Shown: positions 1 to 6,840 of the stretch, piece after piece
Layout of the letters: every line of letters begins with the position of its first letter
Position numbering within the stretch: the first letter of the stretch is position 1
NCBI GenBank assembly: GCA_001513075.1
Contig: LFSE01000083.1
Location: 1 to 34,061, forward strand
Reading direction: 5' to 3'
DNA: 34,061 nt
DNA from: Clostridiales bacterium DTU074
GTDB lineage: Bacteria; Bacillota; Clostridia; Caldicoprobacterales; Caldicoprobacteraceae
Made by a program: the position numbers and the translations under genes
Notes under the pieces: generated by a model
Told to the model about the DNA's origin: nothing
Seen by the model: the letters and a program-made list of their open reading frames with translations, nothing else
Databases searched by the model: none

Positions 1-33
1 CTCCTTATATATAATTATGTCGTAGACTTTTGT

Positions 34-63
34 AAAACCCTAAATGATCTGTTTCAGGGTTTT
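34..63 (-). terminator. Possible terminator of the Gfo/Idh-kinase operon
   Basis: An 8-bp inverted repeat (AAAACCCT at 34-41, AGGGTTTT at 56-63) with a 14-nt spacer lies about 160 bases beyond the kinase stop. The downstream arm ends in four U on the minus-strand transcript, but no longer U-tract follows, so this is a weak intrinsic terminator candidate. Nothing else recognisable lies in positions 1-222. Confidence 0.35.
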
Positions 64-222
64 ACTCAATATTTCAAGCAGTATTCCCATAACTTTAAGT
101 TGGCATTATATAGCCACAAAAATAAAGTAAGGGAATCCTGCATGAAACCTAAATAACATTGGTTTTTTGAGTTTTATATTGGTAATTTCATTATTCCACT
201 ACTGATTTATGGCCTCCTGATA

Positions 223-1734
223 TCAATTAATATAGCATTCCGTTATTAACTTCAGCTGTTTCTTGTATTGTGTAAACAATTGCTGATATTTCTCTACATT
301 GTCTGGGTTAGCTTCATACGTATCTATATAGCTCACCAGACGACGGCTTCCTTCTATAATGGTGGGGAACCATTTTAGAGCCTTTCCTGCTATTATAGCG
401 GCGCCAAGACAAGATGTATGCTTTACCTTAGGGATATTAATAAGCACCCCCATTACATCAGCTATAATCTGAGGCCAAAGAATGCTTTGAGCTGCTCCGC
501 CCGCCATAACCAGGGTACCTTTCTTAAAGGTTTGAGGATAAAATATTTCTATTACGCTTCTGACATCAAAGGCTACCCCTTCCATCAGAGCACGGGCGAT
601 GTCATACCGATCATGGTTAAAAGCTAAGCCTAAGATGGTACCCTTATTGAGCTTTGCTTTGTCGATATAATAAACACCGCTGAAGGAAGGATAGAACATC
701 AAGCCATTTGCTCCCGGCGGCTTTTCGGCTGCTTTTCCATCTATCTGACCAAATTCCTCAACATACTTACTCCCATCATTGTTTACCACTTCTTTGCCCA
801 GATTATCTTTAAACCACTCCATAACCCTGCCGTTTGGACCCATGCTGACGAGTGTACCCCATTTTTCTTCAGCAGCATGACGACTTTGGGCTATATGGTC
901 GTGGAATTCTTCCTTGTAGCTGTCGGACACTCCCAACACTACCCACGCAGAACCCGTAGCTAATAGAATATCCTCCGTACCTACCACTCCGGCACCGGTT
1001 GCTGAACAATACTGATCATGGGCTCCGGCTACTACGATTACATTTTCTGCCAATCCCAGTTCTTCCCGGGCTGTTTCACTCAACTTTCCAATGACGTTCC
1101 CGGAATCCATCAGCAACGGCAGCTTATCCTCCCTGATCCCCACCCGGTCCATAATATCCGAATCCCACTTTTTCTGGTGAATATTCATCAGCTGGGTAAT
1201 TCCTGCACTGGAGGGATCAATTGCAAATTCGCCGGTTAACTTATATGCGATAAAATCAATGGTTGAGAGAAACTTATATGTACGTCGGAATAAATCAGGT
1301 TCGTTTTCACGAAGCCATAGAATCTGCAAAGCATTCAGCCCGCTTCCCAGTTTCCATCCGGTAGTCCTGTACACATAATCGTCCAAATTCTTCTTTCTCA
1401 ATTCTTCATATTGAGCTGAAGCCCTTTGATCCATCCAGGTAATGGATTTTCTTAAAGGTTTCCCATGGTCGTCTACAGGTACCAAGCTACCACCCTGGCT
1501 TGAAAGCCCAATACCTACTATATTCTTTCGTATTTCTTCATCACGGATACACTCTCTGATGGTAGCAACTACCGCATCCCACCAGTCCATGGCATCCTGT
1601 TCCGCCCATGTGTTATGAAGCGTATAGGTAGGATATCCTTTATAGGCGATTGCAAGGATCTCCCCTTCTGGGTTAACCACAATGGTTTTGGTCCCAGTAG
1701 TTCCTATGTCAACTCCCAGTATTAATTCGTTCAT
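223..1734 (-). CDS. FGGY-family carbohydrate kinase (xylulokinase-like)
   Basis: Predicted cytoplasmic ATP-dependent sugar kinase of about 503 residues, full length for the FGGY family. The N-terminal phosphate loop DIGTTGTKT is present, followed by SITWMDQRAS (sugar-binding region), GAHDQYC with the presumed catalytic Asp, ATGSAWVV and the C-terminal MAGGAAQS nucleotide-binding loop. The frame stays open upstream to a GTG at 1755 that would overlap the preceding stop, but the ATG at 1734 has AGGGGG placed six bases before it, so I use 1734. The gene starts 20 bases after the Gfo/Idh gene and is clearly co-transcribed with it. It should be under the LacI operators at 3151 and 3378. Substrate is unknown: FGGY kinases act on xylulose, ribulose, fuculose, glycerol, gluconate and others, and the motifs do not fix which. 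Confidence 0.9.
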   Translation of the reverse strand: MNELILGVDIGTTGTKTIVVNPEGEILAIAYKGYPTYTLHNTWAEQDAMDWWDAVVATIRECIRDEEIRKNIVGIGLSSQGGSLVPVDDHGKPLRKSITWMDQRASAQYEELRKKNLDDYVYRTTGWKLGSGLNALQILWLRENEPDLFRRTYKFLSTIDFIAYKLTGEFAIDPSSAGITQLMNIHQKKWDSDIMDRVGIREDKLPLLMDSGNVIGKLSETAREELGLAENVIVVAGAHDQYCSATGAGVVGTEDILLATGSAWVVLGVSDSYKEEFHDHIAQSRHAAEEKWGTLVSMGPNGRVMEWFKDNLGKEVVNNDGSKYVEEFGQIDGKAAEKPPGANGLMFYPSFSGVYYIDKAKLNKGTILGLAFNHDRYDIARALMEGVAFDVRSVIEIFYPQTFKKGTLVMAGGAAQSILWPQIIADVMGVLINIPKVKHTSCLGAAIIAGKALKWFPTIIEGSRRLVSYIDTYEANPDNVEKYQQLFTQYKKQLKLITECYIN

Positions 1735-1754
1735 ATCAATCCCCCTACCTGCCA

Positions 1755-3014
1755 CTATTCAGCTGTCTCTTCTTTCCAGCGCTTTCTTACCCTTTCATAC
1801 ACCTCATCAGGTATATCAGGGCTGCCAAAAGAGCATCGGGGAGCTAAATTGTCTCCGGCGACATTTGGATCGGTGCACCAGTTATCATTCCGATATTTTT
1901 CCCTCACAGCTTTATCCCTGAAATCCGGAACTTCTATTGGTATGTTGCCGTTGCATATAGAGCGGTATGCCAGGATCCCCGGAAGTGCCATATCCAGCGC
2001 CTGGTAAACATCTATAGCTTCTTCTCCATCAGGCCGACCCAATATCTTCTCGAGAAAATAGTGCATGGTATAAAAATCGCTGCCGCTATGGCCCTGTATG
2101 GTTCTGGATAGCTTCGTGCTGATTCTGGGTTTTGGCTGGTAGCTGATCTCAGTATCAGTTATCCCCTCTCCGTCCTTATATACGTAAATTCGATTTACCC
2201 CTTCATGCCATCGATCCGATTCCATCATGCCTTTATCTCCGTAAATGCAGTACCAAATCGAAGATGGCTCTCTCTTTAAATTGCCATGAAGGCTTTTTAC
2301 GGTAGCACCGTTGCTCATTTGGGCTAGTATCATTCCCGAGGTTCCGCCGCCATAGCCTAGTTCAGCCATATATCTGGCATTGGGCGTTTCAAAGCCAACT
2401 ACCTTTACCGGACGTTCACCCGTTATGGTTATGATGGGTCCCAGGCTGTGAGTGCAATAATAAGTAGAGTATAAGCGGTTTCTCCAATGGTTTTTATCTC
2501 CATATGTAATCAGATGCCAAATGGGTTCACAATTATGAACGTATTCTCCCTCTCCGTGCATGAATTCACCTATCTCACCACTGGCATACAGCCGTTTCAT
2601 CTCCTGTGTGGCTGCAAAATAACAGTAATTCTCAGCATAAGAATATACCTTGCCGCTTTGTTCTACTGCCTCTACCAACTGAACGGCCTCGGCCATGGTC
2701 TGTACCGGCAAGACCTCGCTGACCACATGCCTGCCGGAGTTGAGCAGCCTTATAGCATAGGGTGCGTGCTCGGTAGCATAATTAGCCAGCACAACAGCAT
2801 CCATATCATGATGGAAAAAGGCTTCAAAATTCGTATAGTATGTAATCTTTGAACCGGTTTCCTCCGCTACCTTTTTACACCTTTCCAATAGTGGCTGATA
2901 TTTATCGCAGATGGCCACCAATTCAGCTTCGGGATGCCTTGCCATGACGTTGATCATGGTCATTCCCCTGTAAGCGCCAAACACACCAACTTTAATTTTA
3001 TGCATTTTGCTCAT
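1755..3014 (-). CDS. Gfo/Idh/MocA-fold protein with GH109-like signatures
   Basis: Rossmann-fold NAD(P)-binding protein of 419 residues, cytoplasmic. The N-terminal dinucleotide loop reads GVFGAYRG rather than the usual GxGxxG. The classical EKP motif with its catalytic Lys is replaced by SEVLP near residue 97. It is followed by AENYCYF, HGEGEYVHNC and TYYCTHSLGPI. From memory, this set (EVPA-type motif, ENCCYG-type motif, THGLGP-type motif) resembles GH109, the NAD-dependent glycosidases that hydrolyse by transient oxidation. Function is therefore either a redox-assisted glycosidase or an atypical sugar dehydrogenase. The ATG at 3014 has AGGAAG at suitable spacing. It is the first gene of a two-gene unit with the FGGY kinase, behind two LacI operators. 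The Gfo/Idh family call is secure; the GH109 link is inference. Confidence 0.85.
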   Translation of the reverse strand: MSKMHKIKVGVFGAYRGMTMINVMARHPEAELVAICDKYQPLLERCKKVAEETGSKITYYTNFEAFFHHDMDAVVLANYATEHAPYAIRLLNSGRHVVSEVLPVQTMAEAVQLVEAVEQSGKVYSYAENYCYFAATQEMKRLYASGEIGEFMHGEGEYVHNCEPIWHLITYGDKNHWRNRLYSTYYCTHSLGPIITITGERPVKVVGFETPNARYMAELGYGGGTSGMILAQMSNGATVKSLHGNLKREPSSIWYCIYGDKGMMESDRWHEGVNRIYVYKDGEGITDTEISYQPKPRISTKLSRTIQGHSGSDFYTMHYFLEKILGRPDGEEAIDVYQALDMALPGILAYRSICNGNIPIEVPDFRDKAVREKYRNDNWCTDPNVAGDNLAPRCSFGSPDIPDEVYERVRKRWKEETAE

Positions 3015-3150
3015 TCATCATCTTCCTTTCCCGGGACTCTCAAACTTAGATGCCCCCTCAGACTTAGATCCCCCTTTTATAACAGGTAAACGAATTCTTC
3101 AAATCTTATTTGAATGGGAAAATCGGGGAGCCAATTCCCAAACCTGGTTG

Positions 3151-3164
3151 CGTTATCGGTAACG
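3151..3164. promoter_or_regulatory. LacI-family operator upstream of the Gfo/Idh-kinase operon
   Basis: CGTTATCGGTAACG is a near-perfect palindrome with a central CG step, typical for LacI-family repressors. It is identical in all 14 bases to the site at 6784-6797 and differs by one base from the site in front of the lacI gene. It lies about 137 bases before the start codon at 3014 and just downstream (minus strand) of a TATAAA box, a position suited to repression. Confidence 0.75.
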
Positions 3165-3377
3165 TAGATGACAAAATTTTATATTCTGGCATACTCGAAT
3201 CCCATATTAATTTCCATGATCAGTCATACAAATCAGAACCATGATATACAAACTGAAAGCACCATAAGATTGGCCGTTTGATTAGCTGTTAAACTATTAC
3301 TTTGTATGCATCATTTGCTGGAGAACCCAAATAAACCGGGAATCCTCTCCTTTTCTCCGTATTTTACATATCATTTT

Positions 3378-3397
3378 TGTTACCGGTATCGGTAACA
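3378..3397. promoter_or_regulatory. Second LacI-family operator, extended or overlapping
   Basis: TGTTACCGGTATCGGTAACA is a 20-bp palindrome with 8-bp arms flanking a 4-bp centre. It contains two overlapping copies of the TTAYCGGTA core seen at the other operators. A TATAAA box (plus-strand 3402-3407) lies immediately upstream in the transcription direction. The centre-to-centre distance to the 3151 operator is about 230 bp, compatible with repression looping. Confidence 0.65.
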
Positions 3398-3473
3398 TTA
3401 TTTTATATTCTACATATTCTACACTATATTCAAAAATCCTTCTTTCTTTTTAAATTTTTCTTCCCGGTTCTGC

Positions 3474-3537
3474 TCCCAAACACTTGTAGCTTCTACCCTC
3501 ATATTTCCCAAATACTTGTAGCTTCTACCCTCATATT
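3474..3537. repeat. 32-bp tandem duplication
   Basis: Two adjacent 32-bp units (3474-3505 and 3506-3537) differ at a single base (position 8 of the unit, C versus T). Each contains GTAG-CTT-CTAC, a small hairpin. It lies between the SIS gene's 3' end and the distal LacI operator. One exact duplication event or a binding-site pair would explain it. Confidence 0.85.
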
Positions 3538-3580
3538 GATGAAAAAGGCAGATTCACCTTTGATGCTTCTATAAAACCTT

Positions 3581-4180
3581 TTAAACTCCTTTGTTCAATC
3601 TTTCTCCAACCGCTCCACCGGGATGGATAAGGGCAAACTGTTCATTTTTGTAATCCAGTTCCTCGATAAGGGCGACTTGGATAGCATCAAATATAGCTGA
3701 TAATACTACAAAGCTTGACGTACCCTGACTGTTATATTTATCGCTTTCCCGTTCAACATGCATCTTTATTACAATATCCGAACCCATCGCCAGGGGTGAC
3801 TCCATATTTTCGGTTATACTGATAATGGTTACCCCCTTCTTCCTGCATATCTGTTGGATGGGCAGGAGCTCGGCAGTTTTGCCTCCACGGGAAGCCAGTA
3901 CCATAACATCACCTTTCCGGACAAAACCCATACCCCCGTGAAGCGCTTCAGCCGGCGAAATAAATCTTGCAGGTCGTTCAATACAGCACATTGAGTGAGC
4001 AAAATGCCGGCATGCTATGCCCGAATGGCCGCATCCGCTGGCAGCAATACGCTCGGCCTTAGCCAGAGCATCAATAGCCCTTTCAAAAGCGTATTTATCT
4101 ATATGATCTAAAGCCTTCCTTATGCATTCCGCTTCAATAATAAATGAGTCCCGGGCATACTTCCATGAACTTTCTTTCAT
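3581..4180 (-). CDS. SIS-domain sugar-phosphate isomerase (KpsF/GutQ-like)
   Basis: Single SIS domain of 199 residues without the C-terminal CBS pair found in full-length KpsF/GutQ/KdsD, so cytoplasmic and probably oligomeric. Recognisable motifs are ASGCGHSG near residue 48 (phosphosugar loop), ASRGGKTAEL near residue 96 (the usual second SIS loop, but with Gly where Ser is common) and the terminal HPGGAVGERL, characteristic of arabinose-5-phosphate isomerases. Likely role: aldose-ketose isomerisation of a phosphorylated sugar. A 6-phospho-3-hexuloisomerase-like role is possible because the protein is short. The ATG at 4180 has AAGGGGG eight bases upstream. It follows the YjbQ gene after a 254-bp spacer in which I see nothing, so it may be the distal gene of the isomerase operon or have its own promoter. 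Confidence 0.85.
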   Translation of the reverse strand: MKESSWKYARDSFIIEAECIRKALDHIDKYAFERAIDALAKAERIAASGCGHSGIACRHFAHSMCCIERPARFISPAEALHGGMGFVRKGDVMVLASRGGKTAELLPIQQICRKKGVTIISITENMESPLAMGSDIVIKMHVERESDKYNSQGTSSFVVLSAIFDAIQVALIEELDYKNEQFALIHPGGAVGERLNKGV

Positions 4181-4434
4181 ATGGCATTCCCCCTTCAGAA
4201 TCCAAATCCGTCATTCTCATAGAATGCAGATTAACCAGCCAAATAGCCAAAACAGTTAATGCAGCATTTCAAACGACCATTCCCATCAAAACGTAATATC
4301 CTAAATCATCTCCTATTTATGCATTTACATTTGGAATTTACGGTGGCACCTCCGCCATTGTACAAATACTTCCATCATTTACAGCATAATTTCCATATTT
4401 TATTGCAGAGATGCCGCCGTAACAAAAAACCAGA

Positions 4435-5055
4435 TTACCTCTTCTGCTGTAAATCGAATAACGGAGAATAGGCCTTCTCTTCATCCGTATATTTGCGCAG
4501 AGTATTTATAACTTCCCCGTTGTTCCACTTTCGATCTCCCACATCCTCCGTAGTCCCCATAATGGTAATGTTTACCTGCCTTCGACGTGCCCTAACATGA
4601 TCCCAGTCAACAAAATATATATGGGCAAATTCTCCCCCATCCAGTTTGCCGTCTTTAATTGTCATGCATTCGCTGCGGCCAAAAAATGCGCTGCGAAGAT
4701 GGGCATCCGTGTTCATGCTGGTATAATCACCGGGCTCATTAACATAACGAGCGAACTGTAAATGAACAGGACCGGGATGTCGATATTGTTTTTCTTCAAC
4801 ATAGTCGGGAATCAATTTACGCATGATATCCAAGAGGTCGTGCTGCAGGTATTCCAGATCAAAGGAATCAATGTCATGGGAACATTCCTGAATGATTACA
4901 CTGCAGGTAGTATGATGGGAAACAATGGAACATATACCGTTTTTAACACCCGACGCTTCTACGATCTCAATAACTTCCTTTGTGATATCATGAAATGTAG
5001 GAATCCAACCCCTGGATTGCAGTTCCAATTCTTTTTGAAAAACCTTAAATTCCAT
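4435..5055 (-). CDS. YjbQ / UPF0047 family protein
   Basis: A 206-residue protein carrying the YjbQ signature: SHHTTCSVIIQE around residue 46, DAHLRSAFFG near 117, and GGEFAHIYFVDWDHVRARR near 140, with conserved His residues that form the proposed active or metal site. Family members are usually about 130-140 residues; this one is longer, with an insertion around residues 60-105 and a C-terminal tail of about 40 residues. Family annotation is secondary thiamine-phosphate synthase activity, which is thought to be a side reaction, so true function is unknown. The GGGAGG site eight bases upstream of the ATG supports the start. It lies 109 bases after the isomerase gene and before the SIS gene, on the same strand, so a role in sugar or sugar-phosphate metabolism is suggested by context only. 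Confidence 0.88.
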   Translation of the reverse strand: MEFKVFQKELELQSRGWIPTFHDITKEVIEIVEASGVKNGICSIVSHHTTCSVIIQECSHDIDSFDLEYLQHDLLDIMRKLIPDYVEEKQYRHPGPVHLQFARYVNEPGDYTSMNTDAHLRSAFFGRSECMTIKDGKLDGGEFAHIYFVDWDHVRARRRQVNITIMGTTEDVGDRKWNNGEVINTLRKYTDEEKAYSPLFDLQQKR

Positions 5056-5164
5056 TTTGCAAACCTCCCTATATTCGTTTTTTTCTCCTGTTTACGTACT
5101 TAATTTATAGAAAGCTAAAGAATGAACATCTTACACTTCCCTGCTGTTTTTCCGCGAATTCTAT

Positions 5165-6553
5165 TTATATTATTACTATATTCCAACCCATCAATTGCCC
5201 GAATTTTTGTATGATATCAAAGTCAGAAGTATAACATAACACCGAATGATGGGTTCCTCCTGCCATCGAGAACTTTGTCAGGAATTCGGAAATATCGCAT
5301 TCCGGCTTAAACCAGGCTCGGATACTGTTTTTGAAATTGTCATAGCCGCTCATATCAATAATTTCTCCCTTAGCAATGATCAGCGTGAATTGGCCGTCTG
5401 CATCCGGTGCCAGGTTTACGATTACAGCCCGTCCCGGCTTATATAAGGCATATGCAATGGCAGGATTATCCCCATCGGTATATCGGAAATCCATCTCGAC
5501 CAATACCGGCTTAGATGCAGCTATGGCAACGTTCATCTCACCCATATGACTCAAAAAAACGGTATTGTTCTTCCAATCGGGGCAAAACATCTCGGTAAAG
5601 GTGGTCTCTTCCAATTCAGATGCAAGAGTGCCTGACAGAGCCGCCGTCAACACATCCCCCTCTCCAGCATATCCAATCCCCATCGCCATCTGTTTTTCGA
5701 TTTCCAAAAACGGCATTACATTTATTGGGGAGTTCTTTCTAATGTTTAGGAAATTTACGGTAAAAGCGTCCAGCTGTTTGTTCTTAATCCATTTGCGCAG
5801 AGCAAGGCCTACTTTAACGGATTGGTAATGGGTCTTCTCATTTATATTGGAAGCATCAAAACGCTCTCTGTCAGAAGCTATTTCATCTTCTATTTCTTGT
5901 TCCGTAATGCTTTCCATCAATGCCGCTGCCTCGTCCATATCGAATTCGATTACTTCCACGCCTATGTTCTTTTTCAATTCATCAAAAGGCACGGCAAAAT
6001 CGCCCATTCCTTTAAAGGGTGCGCCCAAGATACCTACTCTGGCCGTCTTTATGTTCGATGCCAGCTTGGAGGCCCTGGCCCATGAAACAACACGATCCAA
6101 AACATCCGAATGTTGCCAATGACCGGTTTCAATATAGTATTGTCTATTAAAACGCTTCAACAGATTGCAAAGGTCCTGGACACCATGAATTCCGTGGTTA
6201 TACATAATTTCGTCAGGAGAGGTATTATTGTCAAAGACGTATGTAGGAGTGGTATTCAGAATTATCAAGGGCAAATCGGTTTTAATCAATGCTTCATACG
6301 ATTCCAATGACGGAGAATAGGCCAAATACAATGTAACAATAGCATCTACTTGCCTGCTTTCGAAGTCTTTAACGGCCTTTTCAAATTCGGGCTTTATTCT
6401 GCATACATCGGAACATATTACTGCTAAACCTTTTTTTTCAAGCTCATTGCTGATGGTTGTAACAAAGCTGTTGATCCTGCCTCTTATCTGAGGCATTGCC
6501 TGATCGTATAATTCCAAATAAAAAGGCAAAAGTCCAATCACGGGTTTACGCAT
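5165..6553 (-). CDS. L-fucose/L-arabinose isomerase-fold protein
   Basis: A 462-residue cytoplasmic protein of the AraA/FucI fold. The four metal-binding positions known from L-arabinose isomerase can be matched: Glu298 in GYAGEGD, Glu321 in FTEMF, His336 in LSHMGEMN and His435/436 in AGGTHHSV. An intact Mn-dependent aldose-ketose isomerase is therefore likely. The N-terminal half is divergent from AraA, so I do not assign a substrate or gene symbol. The ATG at 6553 follows GAGGTG with seven-base spacing. A LacI operator lies about 230 bp upstream (6784). YjbQ and SIS genes follow on the same strand, so this heads a sugar-conversion operon that would feed the FGGY kinase unit further left. 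Confidence 0.85.
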   Translation of the reverse strand: MRKPVIGLLPFYLELYDQAMPQIRGRINSFVTTISNELEKKGLAVICSDVCRIKPEFEKAVKDFESRQVDAIVTLYLAYSPSLESYEALIKTDLPLIILNTTPTYVFDNNTSPDEIMYNHGIHGVQDLCNLLKRFNRQYYIETGHWQHSDVLDRVVSWARASKLASNIKTARVGILGAPFKGMGDFAVPFDELKKNIGVEVIEFDMDEAAALMESITEQEIEDEIASDRERFDASNINEKTHYQSVKVGLALRKWIKNKQLDAFTVNFLNIRKNSPINVMPFLEIEKQMAMGIGYAGEGDVLTAALSGTLASELEETTFTEMFCPDWKNNTVFLSHMGEMNVAIAASKPVLVEMDFRYTDGDNPAIAYALYKPGRAVIVNLAPDADGQFTLIIAKGEIIDMSGYDNFKNSIRAWFKPECDISEFLTKFSMAGGTHHSVLCYTSDFDIIQKFGQLMGWNIVII

Positions 6554-6783
6554 ATTGTTTCACCTCATTCATTTTTTTCAACATCCCTTAACTTAGCAGG
6601 TTTGGTTTATTAAGCTATTTTTGCTTTAGCCTCCACCTCCCATTATTTTTTTACTTCACATATCCCGGCCAAAAAGTGTATTATGCTATAAAACCACAGA
6701 CCGAGAAGGCTTGTCTTTAACCTTAAATTGCAGTACGGAAAATGCTCCATCAACTTCTTTATCCACAGTTACGTCGTTTTTTA

Positions 6784-6797
6784 CGTTATCGGTAACG
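6784..6797. promoter_or_regulatory. LacI-family operator upstream of the isomerase operon
   Basis: CGTTATCGGTAACG, identical to the site at 3151-3164. It lies between lacI and the isomerase gene, about 230 bp before the isomerase start codon, so either the leader is long or this is an auxiliary site. I see no convincing -35/-10 pair next to it. Confidence 0.7.
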
Positions 6798-6819
6798 CCA
6801 ACCAGTAAATACGGAGCAT

Positions 6820-6840
6820 GCTTTGTATATCTTACAAAGC
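6820..6840 (-). other. Perfect 8-bp hairpin directly after the lacI stop codon
   Basis: GCTTTGTA (6820-6827) and TACAAAGC (6833-6840) form a perfect stem with a five-base loop, starting at the base after the lacI stop. There is no U-tract behind it on the minus strand, so it is not a canonical terminator; it could protect the mRNA 3' end. Confidence 0.4.

Larger units (their letters stand above)
3015..3580. other. 566-bp regulatory spacer with two operators and a tandem repeat
   Basis: No gene is seen. The spacer holds LacI-type operators at 3151-3164 and 3378-3397. Each is preceded, on the minus strand, by an identical AGAATATAAAAT box (plus-strand 3176-3187 and 3400-3411). A perfect-but-one 32-bp tandem duplication lies at 3474-3537. 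A degenerate 18-bp repeat at 3044-3079 carries C-runs that read as G-rich, SD-like tracts on the transcript. A small hairpin (AAAGG/CCTTT, 3544-3561) followed by U residues could end the SIS-gene transcript. Confidence 0.6.

Noticed and set aside
3044-3079. Degenerate 18-bp repeat in the leader of the Gfo/Idh-kinase operon
   Set aside because: Only about 13 of 18 positions agree; the likeness comes mainly from C-runs and a shared ACTTAGAT.
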